A stretch of 64,000 nt of DNA from Nemopilema nomurai (lineage: Eukaryota; Cnidaria; Scyphozoa; Rhizostomeae; Rhizostomatidae). Under the pieces are notes generated by a model that saw only the letters and a program-made list of their open reading frames with translations, ran no database searches and had not been told where the DNA came from. Position 1 is the first letter of the stretch. Each line of letters starts with the position of its first letter. The stretch lies in NCBI GenBank assembly GCA_003864495.1, contig ML133421.1, forward strand, positions 2,976,001 through 3,040,000, given 5' to 3'. The position numbers and the translations under genes are program-made. This document shows positions 41,315 through 54,398 of the stretch, piece after piece.

Positions 41315-41320
41315 TTTATT
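41315..41320 (-). terminator. Candidate Gsx polyadenylation signal
   Basis: TTTATT on the plus strand reads AATAAA on the minus strand, 253 bases past the Gsx stop codon. Cleavage would be expected about 10-30 bases further on, near 41285-41305. No other hexamer closer to the stop was noticed, but this rests on the motif alone. Confidence 0.45.
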
Positions 41321-41572
41321 TACGATTTTGCGACAGAGTAGTCTGGATATGATGAATCAACGTCCAACAAGAACATTCGAATGTATTGGGTAACCCACAA
41401 GTCCTCAAAGGAGACGTTGCTGGATCAGTTCTTGGCGCCGCCTGCCCTTGGACCTTCGTCTGTGTCGGGCCTGGAGCAGAGGTATGCATGCGAGGTTCGT
41501 GTCGATGAATGCTCGGAAGAGTGCTTTCAAAGTTATCACACCAACATGCCCATTGACGTTTCCCTCGCTGGT

Positions 41573-41856
41573 TCACTGCGATGCCGGTGAATTGGGGTAC
41601 TCGATGTCGTTACCCTGGGGTGCCTTCTTGTCCTTCTTCCATTTCACCCTGCGGTTCTGGAACCAGATCTTGACCTGTTTTTCAGTGAGATCAAGCATTG
41701 CTGCGATCTGGATTCGCCGTAGCCTTGAGAGGTATCTGTTATTTTGAAATTCCTTCTCCAATTCAAGGAGCTGGATGCTCGTGTAGGCTGTTCGTATTCT
41801 CTTTGACTTGCCACATTGCATTTGGGCTTTCATCCTTCGATTTTCCAGCTCTCGAA
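41573..41856 (-). CDS. Gsx: Gsx exon 2 with homeobox
   Basis: The exon begins TTCGAGAGCTGG after the AG at 41858-41857 and ends with TGA at 41575-41573. It encodes a short basic and acidic linker ([18 protein letters not shown]), the complete homeodomain and a tail ending NSPASQ. Joining to exon 1 keeps the frame, because one base from exon 1 and two from exon 2 form the Ile codon. Confidence 0.95.
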
Positions 41857-42874
41857 CTACAGAAAAATAGAAACCTGTCAGTAAAATACCTGCGCTGCTT
41901 TGTTGATTAAAAACTTATAGTTATGAGCCTGTCTCCTATGCAGGAGTCGAGCATTTTGGCAATTGGCATAATCCTTTTGAGGCTGATACTTTGCTTGACG
42001 CTTTTCATTGATTCACTTCTGTCTGATAAATAAATGTTTCTAACTATTTGAAAGACTTCTAGCCTGTCTTGCCATGAAAGTATTAGACTAAACTAGAATG
42101 AAGGAAAATATATGCCATCAAGTCTGTCAGCTTGAGAACCGTAATTAACATTTGTGAGAAGTGAAAGAAGTCATCCGTAACTTCCTGAACGAAACATTCT
42201 AGGCTAATATAGGTGCAACGTCAACCTTAAGGAAGGGCTTTCAGGTGTAGAGTTTAGGGCTTATAACGGTGATATGTAAAACTTTCTAGAATATCTGAGT
42301 AAGTGGCTTATGATCGTATTTTGTAGGACACTGGCTTCTACTTCTACAGCTGCTTAACCATTTTAAGCAAATGAAAATTAAAGTGAAGTGAAAGCCCGCC
42401 AGGTAAATATATTGCATGTAATTTTGATGATGCATCGAGTTCAAGCAAACGTAAAATGAACTTACTGTACGACGGTAGGAGATGTGGCGGACAGTCGTGT
42501 ATGTTCATTGTTGGATAGGACATCTTGTAGCTCTCCCTGTCGTACTGGTGTCGGGACCCTTCCCTGTATGGTGAGCAGTACGGATACGACGGGAACATCG
42601 GACTAATGGGGGAGTTGTCCGTGCACATTTGGCACTGGCACGCAGACTGCTGCGACTTTGGAATGCAGCAAGTGCAGAAGGTCGTCGGCTCGCCACTGTA
42701 TCGCTTCTCGTGTTGGTGGCGAGGCGAATGCGCCGGGGAGACGTTGGCTGGGCTGGAGCCCCGCGACTGATGCGGACTCGCCTGCTCATTCGGGATCAGT
42801 GGCGGGGGCACGTCCGACTGCTCGAGTTTCGGTCTGTTGTGTATAATGGTATCTATCAGAAAACTCTTCGACAT
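41573..42874 (-). CDS. Gsx: Gsx ParaHox homeodomain protein (2 exons, 230 aa)
   Basis: Predicted nuclear DNA-binding transcription factor. Exon 1 (42874-42466) starts at the first ATG after the predicted transcription start, with A at -3, and ends at A|GTAAGT. Exon 2 (41856-41573) follows a pyrimidine-rich TTTTTCTGTAG acceptor. The intron is 609 bp, phase 1, and creates Ile137. Residues 1-9, MSKSFLIDT, match the SNAG-like N-terminus typical of Gsx proteins, a repressor-recruiting peptide in this family. Residues 67-84 form a cluster of six Cys, and residues 22-53 are rich in Pro and Ser. The homeodomain spans residues 154-213 with Arg5, Leu16, Phe20, Trp48, Gln50 and Asn51 all present. Its [19 protein letters not shown] and [12 protein letters not shown] segments are Gsx-type. 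Orthologues are anthox2 of Nematostella and cnox-2 of corals and Hydra (family knowledge). A 17-residue tail follows. Confidence 0.95.
42466..42874 (-). CDS. Gsx: Gsx exon 1 (residues 1-136 plus one base)
   Basis: The coding part of exon 1 runs from the ATG at 42874-42872 to the A at 42466, just before GTAAGTTC. Reading past the donor keeps the frame open for 40 codons. That tail (KFILRLLEL and onward) is intron and should not be counted as protein. The other open frames on both strands across 42505-43072 are overlaps of this exon and the 5' leader. Confidence 0.93.
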
Positions 42875-43037
42875 GTTTCTCTCTTATTCCAGTCCCTCTG
42901 CTTTGTCTTCTTGAATCGTATCTGCCTCTTTTTGCCACCTCTCGATTTCAACTCTTCTTGCACAGGTAGAATGCCCACGTCGACTTTTCAGTGTAGCACC
43001 AGCAATCCACCGACCTCCGCTCACCAGCTCAAGCTGC

Positions 43038-43104
43038 AACTGACGCTCCGCTCTCAGCCGACCTGTTTATAAACCTTTGCTTCCGCCGCTAAAAGACCCA
43101 CGTG
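43038..43104 (-). promoter_or_regulatory. Candidate Gsx core promoter (TATA, initiator, E-box)
   Basis: On the minus strand TTTATAAA lies at 43073-43066, and TCAGTT, an initiator-like string with its A at 43041, follows 32 bases downstream of the first T. That is the usual TATA-to-start spacing. It would give a 5' leader of about 166 bases without any upstream ATG. A CACGTG E-box lies just upstream at 43099-43104. Assignment rests on motif and spacing only. Confidence 0.5.
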
Positions 43105-46100
43105 CAAACGGCTATTATAAAATTATCCAATCCTATTGTGCGCATTGATACGATTGTAAGACTCGGGATTTCAACCTACTTTCGGACCTCCGTGCAGAAG
43201 CAGTGCAAACAAGGTACAACCTAGACTTCCTTCTATTGCAATGTCCTCTGTTGTCGTGTTACAACTGCTATCGAGATTTTATTGCTACATCTCTAAAACT
43301 ATTCTGTTGAAAGCAGTCCTCATTAATTCTTTCCAAAATGCAACATGGTGCAACAAATCAGCTCTAGCCATTCTTTATTCCAATTTGCTATCAGTTTTTA
43401 TATTCAGATTTAAATTTTCTCAAGCGGAGGGGCAATAATTGAGCTCTCTCGCAACTGTGTTTAGAATGATCGTGCATACCCTTCATACACCTGTTCATTG
43501 CCATACACAGAGAACGGAGATTCGGGGGGTTCGTTAACGTTAACATTGAACAGCACTAAAATGGTCCATTCTGACGAAGAGAGCATCGAAAAACTTGTCG
43601 CTAGATTACCATTACATTGGTACCTTTTAGAAGACAGAGTCGGATTCTTTCTGAAGGCCTGAAAGTTCAAGTTGACAGCTGATTTTTTATGTTGTCTGCT
43701 GCAAAGCAAAGAACGCTTTGAATGTTCTAAGGGAATAAGGGCAGCTTTGACTCGTGAGCCCTTAACTCGCCCCATTAGTATATAGTGTCTGTAGAACCAA
43801 CTGAAAGCAGCACCTTAGACACTCTCGTGTAACACGTATCGGCTTGCCAGTAGTGCGGCGATTCATTTGAAACTTGTAGCGGCCTGGTTGTCAATATGAA
43901 ATGATGACTTATTAATCTAACGGCTTGATTAGACAGATTAATCTTAAAATTTCATTTCAGAATTCTTTGCAGTTGAAGGAATGACACACTTTATAGAAAT
44001 CTTTGCCTCTCACTACCGCCGTGTCTTCAAGAATTTGCAATATAATGAATGCAGGTGCTGTATTATTATAGCGAACAGCTTTGATTTCAAGCATTACAGT
44101 TGTTGCCCTTTATTTCTGGCCACGCAAAAGCAGCTAAATCTCATTGTAATCCTATTCGTGAATGCAACTGACAAACATTTAAACGAACGTTCACTTCTAG
44201 CAGTTCCCAACGGGGAAGGGTGATTGAAATTCCAATGCACTGATTAGCTAACTTTCATCTAGACCACGTGATGATCGAGCACTTCGGTATGAGATCCTCT
44301 CATTGTGGATTTTAATCATCGACTTCGTATTCCTTTACGCAATGCATTGCATCTCCCAGGCTTAACCTTAAATCAAAATACGAGTTCGGGCAAAATGACT
44401 TTGAAGCGTGAAGGAAAATTGGTTATGCTTTCGTGCCATACTTCTATTTAATCAGCATTTGAAGTGTTCTCTTACGAAACAAGCACATGTCCTTTAAGCC
44501 AATTTCGCTCTTTGCGCTCTAGTTACAATTTCATTTCAAGCTGCAATGTTAACAATGATGTCGTTTATTCCTGCCTTTGTTCCAGAATCCTCTTGCAAAC
44601 AAACAACAACAGATGTTTTTTTAAAATTTGCTGTTTCTACAACCCACTCTAATTAATGATTAGTATGTATTAAATTTTGAAAAAGATTCGATATCTCTTG
44701 TCACCAATGAACACACTGCTCTCGGCTAACTATAAAACCTTATAATTTCATTTTTTCTGAATGAATAACTGATGAGTCGCTAGCTGCTTCCATTCGATCT
44801 CTTTTTGTCAAGCGCGATTTCGTGTGGACATGAGTTCCCGACAAAAGGCCCCTATCCAGAAGGAAGCAATGACCATTCAAACAAGCTTATCATGGTAAGA
44901 TTCCGCAGTAAGGCGCACTGTCCATCCAACCGTCATCTAAGTGAATCAAGCTACATTCCTGTTACCTTCAGATTGATAGAAGCATCTTCTCCATACCTGT
45001 CGCTAACAAGTTTCTTTGCAAACAAACAGTCCTCTTGTGCTGTATTTGATAATGAAACGATGGAAAATTTTTTCACAATTGCAGATCCAGCCTTAGTCGC
45101 AAAAACTTTCGATTTCCTCATCCTTCCACTCGTAGAGGAGTATGTATTGTTTACAGAGCGATCCTGATTCACCTTTTTTAGTTTTGAAAAACAAATAATT
45201 AATGGGTCTTCTCTCAAGCGGAAGAATATCACTTACGGTAATTCGAAGAAACCCAATATTCTCGCTTTTTAACTTAATTGTAAATGTCACTAGTTTCTTT
45301 GGAGTTGCCTCTGCGATTTTGCACCTCTTGTTAACTAATCGTCATTCCAGACCTCATAATGTCGATACGGTGTGGCTTGCAAGTGCTATAGCAAACTTTA
45401 CGTAAATATGGTAACCAACCCGTAAATATGGGATAACAAGCACTGGAGACAAATGACTCCTGCAGTCCTGCTGACATTGCAACGCAACTTTCCCTAGTTG
45501 TCCTTGTTGCATTTTCTGATATATTCGGGGTAACAATGCTATCAGCGAATAGATGATCATTTATCATTAACTGCACAATGGTTGCGATAACAGTGATTAT
45601 TATAATCATCAGGTTTATATTATCAACAATGATTATCACAATGATTATTATCAACAGGCTCATTGTCATTTGCAATGATAGCCCTTCATAACTGCTAACT
45701 TCAGAGAACATATTTCAGCCCTGTAGAGATTTCATCTTTTGCAAATTTCATCATAAAAATCTTTTTACCTGGCCCCCTGAATAATGAAATGGCTGACCTA
45801 AATTAAAAAAAGCACCCAGTGTTCTAAATCTGTTTTCAGAGGTTTCCAAAAGACGTTTCGTTTAGAGAATACACATAGAAAGCTTTTAATCCAATAAGAA
45901 GGAGCATCTCTGTTGAAACCTTCTTTGTTCGTCACTTAGGCCCTATTGTGCCGTAATCCACACAGCATACAGAACGTGCGCGTATAAAGAAAACGCTTCA
46001 TTTTAGCATCCAATGCTCAGTTTGGTATATTGTTCATATCAGCTGCAAGATTTTAAAAGTGCAATTTCCTTTCAAAAATGCTCTTTATTCTATGGTTTCC

Positions 46101-49100
46101 CACGTTTCTTACCTTTTAAATGACTCAGTCAAGGCTCTTTGCTTTGTGGCCTCCTTTGGGCGATAATAAACGAACAGATGGAGGATAAGAAAGTGCTTAC
46201 ATGTTTCGCTATGAGACATGAGCATCTCATCGATGCTGCAGTACTCCCTACGACTCCATTGTACTCTACAGACCCTTATTTAGCATTGTGGATTAAATAT
46301 TGTTCAGTACCTCGTTGGCCTCTTACTTGGTGGCTTTTAATGTTAATAGGTGATTCTATTGGCCAATTTGAGGTGCATATTGACATCAAAAAGACACTTT
46401 GTTATGTACACTACAAGAACCTTAGCACCAAGACTAAAACAAAATTATTCTGACTTAAAACAGCAGGCTTTAGAGATGTGACCAGCACGAATTCCGATAC
46501 TTGTGCTTCGTTGATGCTTCAAGTTGTGAATAAATTATTCATTTTTGGCATAACGTTTGTTGTTCCGTAGGTTAAGAAGAGAAAGATTAAAAAGACGTCA
46601 CGTAGGTAGGTCATTTCAGTTCTGCCATAATAGGTAACCATGATTTACTGACTGGCAGACATGTAATGCGCTCTGATTGGATGCGTTGGCCATTGTCCGT
46701 AGACAGCGTTATCGTATCGATGATCTTGAATAGCCACAAAACTGGTTTCTTTGTTATTTCTTTAGGGAAATCGCTGCTTTATTTCAGCAAAGAAAGCGTT
46801 TTAGAAGTTAACTTGTCATAATTCAGTGGATTTACGAAATATCGCACTTTGCATAATACTGTGCAATGGTGTCGTATCGTGATTAGGAAAATTAATTTGC
46901 AACTGTTCGCTTTTTAAGGGTCACCTGACCTGAATGCTGAATTAAAAAAGCACTTGAAAAAGATATCGATATGTTTGCTGTCGTATTTGTTTGCCGAAAT
47001 TTATCACAGCTCACAACAACGTGACTTGCGACGGGCAAGTTTAATCAGTTGCACTCCAAAGCTTCCGCGCAGTGGCTGCAAGCTGCCCGCAGTCTCAAAT
47101 TACTTCGCACTTGATCTAGGTCTGATACGGCTGTGCAGCCTGCAAAGCTTTTACTTAATTGAATGACGCATTTGACATCAACTGATTCGGCAGACTAAAA
47201 GTGAAATTTTCTCTCACAACATGAGCTGCGCTGGTTTTTGCTTTTCATAGGCAAATCAAGATATCCTCTATGTAATGCTTCTCGAATGTTTATTTTCATG
47301 GCAGCGGACATGCTGTCTTAATATGCCAGTTCAATCGTTGCTAAGTGGAGCAGCTTCGATTGCTTCGGTTGCTAACGACGAGGTTTGTCAGAACCTCGCA
47401 TCGACTTGCAAGAACCTTCTATGAGGTCAATGGCGGAAAGGATGCTTGTTAATGCGCTGAAAAGGACGATCGAAGTTTTACACGAATTGAAATTGCAGAT
47501 CATCCACCAAGTGAAAAACTCTTTATCGTGGAATATCTTCACGATTGCACGATTGCTTTAATACCTTCATGAGCTATGAAAAAAGTTGTAGCTTTTTTAA
47601 CATTAGACTTGATAGAAGATACTCTTCCTTTAACATCATTCTTGATATCCAAAGCAAGAATGAAAATATTTTTATCACCATTATTTTTCGTTAACAATAC
47701 AATTGACTTTTCACAAACATTATGTCAAAGGCAAAGTAGCATGTGTGCGAAACAAGACATAATGACCCCTAGGAATAGTTGTGAAGCACCTTCATTTGTA
47801 CTATTTCGTGAACAAAGGAAGGCATCGTTTTTATACCCAAATCGAATATTTCATAAAAAGCAGAGAATTTTTAGGAAACGTGTTAGGTCCACTTCATCGA
47901 TGTGTCAAACACGATGCCTTAGAATGCAAGTGATAATAAAGAGTACTTCCAATAAACTTAACTTTCTTGACCTTCTTTCTTCCGAATCAGAACTTGTTTT
48001 CAACGCCAATAAATGAATCAATTAAATGCAAAGATTTAATAAATTGATCTGTTTCCTTTTATGTACTATGTCTGCTCTCATTTTAGATCGTTTTGCTGAT
48101 TTCATGGCAATGTTTATCTCACTTACAGGTCATCTATTGTTTTGGCCATAAATTTGAACAGCGTCAAATCAAAGCCGTGAAAATGTTTGCATGTCTTCAA
48201 GTCGAATATTTTCACATATTGTTTAAGGCGAACTGCTTTGATGGTTATGTCAATTGCCCAACCTTCGAGCAGAGATAAAATTGGTTTTGCCAATGGTAGT
48301 GTGGCTCTGTTAGGTGTCCTCGGGTGGAACAGTGTCTGACATTGCCGCAAAAAGTTTAATTGCAAAAGCTAGCATGTGTTTCAGGAGAAACCCAACCCAT
48401 CCAATGTCCCCAAAGTAGGTGTCTCGCTTATCTTTCTTTTCTTGGCACTTTCTTGCCTACTAATTCTATGACATCCCCTTCCCATTTTCTTTATTTAAAC
48501 AACTAACTAATAACAATAGCAGGTATATACAATTTTACAGAAGAATCCAGCCAAACTGTTAAGATCAAATTTCGATACAAACCACGGCAAGCATCCTTTG
48601 AGACGCAAATGTGCAAGCAAAGATTATCATGAATACTTGGTGCAAGACTGTCAAATTCATGCACATTAGTGTGTTTGCCTTAAGGGCTTGTGAAAGTTAC
48701 TTCTGTGAAATTTCTGATCGTTTCTTTGAAAAGTTGAAACCTTCTTTTGCATTGTCTCTGCCAATCATCTTCTCTTCCACGAGCATCCCAAGAAAATTGA
48801 TTAAGCACTGTTTCAAAACTTTCGTATATTTCTCCGTATGCAACATCATAAGAAAAATTGGCTAAGGAACATCTAAGTGATTTTCTTATTCTTATTCTTA
48901 TTGGAAAATACATACATTTACCTACGCAGAAGGCTGCTTGAACTTATTTCATTAGTGGCGAAGGATTGACTGGGACACTTTCTTTGAAGATTAAATGCTC
49001 GTTATGAGGAGATATTCCTGAAATGGCTTTTCACAAGACGCTGCAGACGCGAGCCTCTAATGCTTGTAGTGTGGAGTGCCAGAAGATAAGCAGTATTACC

Positions 49101-52100
49101 GCTTCCTTAACTGTAATGAACCCCCTTGTTGCAAAGCCCGTCGACTTAACGTTAATTACAAATGTACGTAGATTGCAAAAAGCGATACATTTTTACTTGA
49201 ATGCAAGTTGAGTCGGCAGCTGGTCAAGATAAGCCCATTTCAATACGTTCCTTCTTAAAAGAGCAAACTTTTGATAAAAGTTCAACATAATTTACTTTGC
49301 GATAGTACGAGCTAGCCGTTTTAATAATGTCAAGTTATTCTCTATTGTTCGGAAATGGGATACACAAAATAAAATAACTGCTTGATTTTCAGCTGCTGCT
49401 ATTTAATTCCCTTCTGATTGCTTTGTCTTCGTATTTTACGCTTTGATTGTAGATTGGAACGGGGGGTCAGGCTGGCGATCTACTTGCTTGCAGTGAACTG
49501 CAATTTCTATACGGCTCTCAATATGTTCTGACGACCTGTCATTTCCAATGATAGTCCTTTCTGGTCCACATTTTCAGTCATTTCGAGATCAGTAATAGGA
49601 GCTTTTAATCTAGACAATATTTTCAGCCAAGAACAACCTTTCTGACTTGCACTTCCTAAGCTAATTTCAGCCTTTAGACATCGTACAAACCAAGATACAA
49701 CGTCTGCTTGTGTTGAAGTCATTACTGCTCAAAATCACTCGACAAATCTGTCATTTCCCTGAACTTCCACATCTTCGCGCAAATCTCTTAGTTCTGGCTG
49801 ACATGACTTTTGCTCCACCAATTTTAATCAGTTTCATTTTACTTCAGTCATTCGCAAGGAAATTGAGAGCCTGAAGGCTGGGGAAACCCTCAGAACTTAT
49901 AATGGAATCAAAGGCCCGAAAATGAATGAGCGAAGCATCGCTTCGGTAATGAATGGTCAAGGAAAAATGCTATCTATTTGTCGGATTTGAGAACATAGTA
50001 CTTAGATTGAAGCAATGCGTTCACAAGTGAACAACGCCTTTCCTTCTTGAAAGATAATTGTAACAAAATGCGGAGTGTTAAGCCTCGTATTTGATTGCGA
50101 TGGCCTACTGGCTTGCTCTTCTTCAGCTAGTAGAGGCAAGAGATGGTTCTGGCACCGATACTGATAACAAGGGGTAAGCACTCACGAGGAAGGGTGCTTG
50201 GGCAAAATAATTGGGGCCAAGGATGAACAAATAGCAGGCATCATGCTGAAGGTTGCAGCTGAATTCAACAAGAGAAGAATTAGTTGTCACATATAATTTA
50301 ATGAAAGGAAGAATCTTGTTAAGGAGGTTGCAATCACGCTTGAAGCGAGTATCGCTTTCAGCTGTCCTGTTATGCAACATGCTGTTAGAGTATGCGAAGA
50401 AGCTGGAGATGTTTACACACGTCTTTCAAAATACGAAAAAGCGAGCGCTGTCGGAGAGATAGCGCTCCGATAGTTTCTTAATTAATTCAAAAAGGAAGAT
50501 TGATTTTCAAAACATTGCCCAGTGACTTGGCGTAATTGCTAAAGCGTGATTAAGTGAATCACCCAGGTTTATTGAAGGCGGTTTAAATATGCCCTGTCGG
50601 GAAGAGCAGCTGTCGCTACCGCTTCAGTCGTGGCATGCATGATATTACTCGACCACTATTCCAATACGAATACATCGCCTCAGAATCTTCACATCTGAAT
50701 TGTGTAATGTGAATTCCGCTAATCCTGTACAAACAAGATTATTCTGCGTTTTATAGGATGTAAAGCAATTCTCAATGAAAATACACATCGTCATTTTTAA
50801 TCTGTTTTTGGTCTGATAGAAATGAAGTCAGGAGAATTCTATTGCGCATTTAGCTGCCAACATGTTGATGGCATTAAGGAAACTTTGAATTACTATCAAA
50901 TACGAACACGACCTGCATAATCCTTATTCAACATTAATTTGTACCTCACTCTATCAAACAAAAGTATCCATCAATTATTTCACCCGCTGTCCGAAAACTC
51001 CGCGCTTCAACAGAATTTAGACATCTATAATCTTAACTGATTTTTTACGGCATCCCTTTGTTTTCCTTAGCCTCATCTGCCTTTGCAAAGAAGATTTCAA
51101 AATTTGCCCATTAGATCAATGTCCGACCATTAATCCACGCTTTAAACCTTTTTTCAGCGAAAATACACCGCACAAAGGAAGTCTCCCTTTGTGTCATGAA
51201 ATCTAGATCAATCGTTTTCTTCAGCGGAGCTTCACCAAAACTAGACTTTCTCGCAATTTACATTATTTTTTGAGCTTTAGAAATAACAATGTTTAGAATT
51301 GTTCTTGAATGTTTTGAAGACTTGAAAGATAAAGAGTGGCCTTTCCTCCAGCCAATCGAAACTTTCGCCAAAAATGCTATTCATCCTTAAGCTAAGCCCA
51401 GCAGTGTACAAAATGGAAACAACGGATTTGAATAATCATCTGGCTGTAACCCGATGTGGAAGAAAAGAATCCCCAAACCGAACCGCATAATAGCCAGAGT
51501 CTGTGTTTGAACCGGGCCCAGTAAGGCCCATCTTCGGTGACGAATGACAACAACTAAAGATGGACAGCCTGGCACCAAGCGTTCTTGGTTTGCTGTTTTT
51601 GGTGCAAGAATTGGATTTGACAGCGGAGTGATTAGAGCAATCAAAGCTTTGAGAAGAACTGTTCACTTTGGCACTTGATCTTCATTGTCAAAGAGCTGGT
51701 CCGCACATTAGCATGGGCCCAGCGTATGGACAACAATGGTATGGACCAGCTCTGGCGCGGCGCAAATTGGGAAACGAAAACTTTAGCAGTCGCGGGCCTT
51801 TCATTGGTTGGTCCTCGCACGCTTCAAACTAAAACGACGACAGGGCATTGATAATCGATCAGCTGAACTGTAATAAAGATTGTTTAACTCTGAGGCGTCC
51901 AAGACAAAAAAGAATAAAAGAAGCATGAATTAAGATTTAGTCTTTTTAATTCTTAATTGAAGTTAATTAATATTCGTGAAGTGAGTAGAAAAGTCAATTT
52001 AAAGACGAGTCAAACTGATACGTAGAAAAGAACAACATTTTCAAAAACAGCTGCTCCTCTTAATCCGAAGTTGGTCTGGCCTAGAGGATTCAATGCGAAA

Positions 52101-54171
52101 GAACGTTAAAACCATTCATTTTGCTTTATTAAAGTATTTAGGTTGAGTTAATTAGACGACACGGGAAAGCCTTTTCCATGATTCTTATAGAAAGAGGAGA
52201 TTAAACGTGGAAAATTTCAATTACAATGATGATTTGAAATATCAAAATAGATGAGATCATTTATCCAGAATTGCTGTCTTGTATAAAGCAAGTTAATTTC
52301 AAGTTGGCTTCCAATTTTAACATAAAGCTGTTTTGAAGAAAAGCGGAACAAATAAGGCATTGAAATCAAAAGAAATCACAGCAAAACAACGCCACCTCAT
52401 TCTTAATGTGGATTTTTTGAAGAAACAAAAATAATACCCAATAATGGTGTAGGTGTTAGCTGTGACGTTTTGTAGAATCGAAGTGAAAAGTTGCTTTAGA
52501 AGACAACATCCTTTGTTTGCAAGCTCAACAAATGCTTGCTTAGCATTCACCTTCGACCAATCTCATTTTCTCTCCGATGGAATTTTCATTTACTCTGTGC
52601 ATCTGTCTTTCGAGCTCGACTGTTTAAACAGAAAGCGTGCAATTCAATTTTGCAAGGCTTGTTATCCCTTGCCGTATTGTTTCGTTAACCTTTGCCGCCC
52701 AAGGTTGCAACCGAGGTGACGTGAATACGGCAGTTGCCCTGGGATAGTCACGTTAATGGCTCTGTTGGCTTTATAAACCACAGTCCAGTTTATTGCTATG
52801 TTTCGATGTTGTTTGCAGAATTTTCTTAACATCCTTCCTTCGCCATATCGTAGAGTTTCCTATTTCAAGCTTTTTGCTCTCCTTCAGCCATTATTTTAAC
52901 GCATGTACTAGCCGACAAATGACGAGGTTTTCAACATGGCAACCAACGTATAACGTTTCTCGTCAAAATATAAATGGCTTTTCCCATAACAAAGGCCATA
53001 AGACTTGGATTAATATATTCGCTCCTGCTGCCAGTTTCACGTATCTGGTGGTTAGCTTATCTTGACAAGACATGGCAGCTCAATGGTTATATTTCAAATT
53101 AGCACTTTCAGTGAGAAACCAGCCCGATGGATTACCCTGCCTCCTCAGACAGCCAGAAAGGGTTCTCAGGCCACTCAAATAGCTGCCAACATTGTCGCCA
53201 GTCGGAACACGACAACAGCGAAAAGTTCTGCTAAACAACGGCAGCAACATACTTACAACATACGTACCGAACGCTGTGTACATGCGCATAGATATGGTCA
53301 GTGCAGAGAAAAGAACGAATTATATTTCCAAAATATTGAAAGATGATTTTTTTGTATTCTCTGTACCTGAAGATCTAGCCAGTTGCCAGAATCAATCACA
53401 ATCTCTTAGAAAGGGGTTTAAATTCATCCTAAAAGATTGGTATGCGAGAGTGTCTTTTAGTTAGAATTAAATCACGTTAAGGGTCAGCATTTGGCAAATT
53501 ACCATGCCTAAGCTGTGACTTGTGCAATTCGTCCAATGCTCAGGAGTCGCATGGTGGACTTCTAAAGCTCGGTCTGCACGTAAAACATAACACGTAAAAC
53601 ATAACACGTAAAAGGCCCGGTATTTGAGCAATGAAGACAGAAAGCCAAAGATTACAGGCTTAGATGTGACGGTTATGATATTACGCGAAATTTTTAAATA
53701 GTCGCTGCGTGCGAACATAACAGTAAAAAACATGAAAATGTCACTGGTTTAATTGACGAGTTTCTAATAAACAGCTTTCTGTTCATGAAATGCATGGGAA
53801 TGTCATTTCCTACATGCTGATTAACAACAAGAACTATTTGCATATACCGCAGAGTAAGACATTGCTTTGCATAATGTTAACTATATACAGAAAACGAACG
53901 CAGGTTGAAATATTTGGATACAAATACGCAATGAGTTGAAAATATTCGAGCATTCGTTCAGATAGTGGCTTTTAGTAAAGCTGCATCGCAAAAACAGAGT
54001 AGAACTACGAGAATGTCCGTCCAAACATGCGATTGAGTTCAAATAAGAACCCGTTACAATTTTAACTTTCAATATTAGAGTTATCATATTTGGAATAAGA
54101 CTAACATTTCGCACATGTCATCAAAAACTCTACAACAATTAATTTCTCTTCCCACTTTCGTCTTGAAAACT
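43105..54171. other. ParaHox intergenic interval, no gene seen
   Basis: About 11 kb between the Gsx promoter and the end of the second homeobox gene. Many short frames exist, the longest being 146 codons at 47576-48016. None shows a recognisable domain or splice context. Minor repeats are an ATT/ATC-rich stretch (45580-45660), TTCTTAT repeats near 48883-48900 and short inverted repeats at 50443-50467 and 51693-51752. By position it is the likely home of regulatory DNA for both genes, but no individual element can be called. Confidence 0.5.
51693..51752. repeat. 10-bp inverted repeat (possible stem-loop)
   Basis: GAGCTGGTCC at 51693-51702 is answered by GGACCAGCTC at 51743-51752, with a 40-base loop, in a locally GC-richer patch of the ParaHox intergenic interval. 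It could be chance or a small regulatory or mobile remnant. Confidence 0.5.
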
Positions 54172-54177
54172 TTTAAT
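54172..54177 (-). terminator. Possible Xlox/Cdx polyadenylation signal (ATTAAA)
   Basis: TTTAAT on the plus strand reads ATTAAA on the minus strand, about 220 bases beyond the stop codon. ATTAAA is the commonest variant of AATAAA. No canonical AATAAA was noticed between here and the stop. Confidence 0.3.
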
Positions 54178-54398
54178 GGCGATTGACAGAATTTTTACTC
54201 ATATTTATCAGGGGACGAGCTACGAAGGCCTACGGTTGTAAGCATTCCTGTGTAACACCGGTAGTTACAACCTGGTGCCCCTTGTTCTCTGTTCAAAGCT
54301 ATAATATAACTGAAAACGAGGCTGGTTATGTGATGACGTCATGCATTACCACGTGTACAAACATGTCTTTGCCGTTGGTCGATCTAGTTGCAGGCCCA

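Noticed and set aside
41316..41576. Minus-strand 86-codon frame just past Gsx
   Set aside because: It overlaps the Gsx stop and lies in its predicted 3' untranslated region; no domain is present.
42629..43072. Plus-strand frame of 147 codons opposite Gsx exon 1
   Set aside because: Antisense shadow of a GC-richer coding exon and leader; Arg-rich and without a domain.
43105..54171. A third ParaHox gene between Gsx and Xlox/Cdx
   Set aside because: No WFQNRR-type helix 3 was found on either strand among the open frames of this interval.
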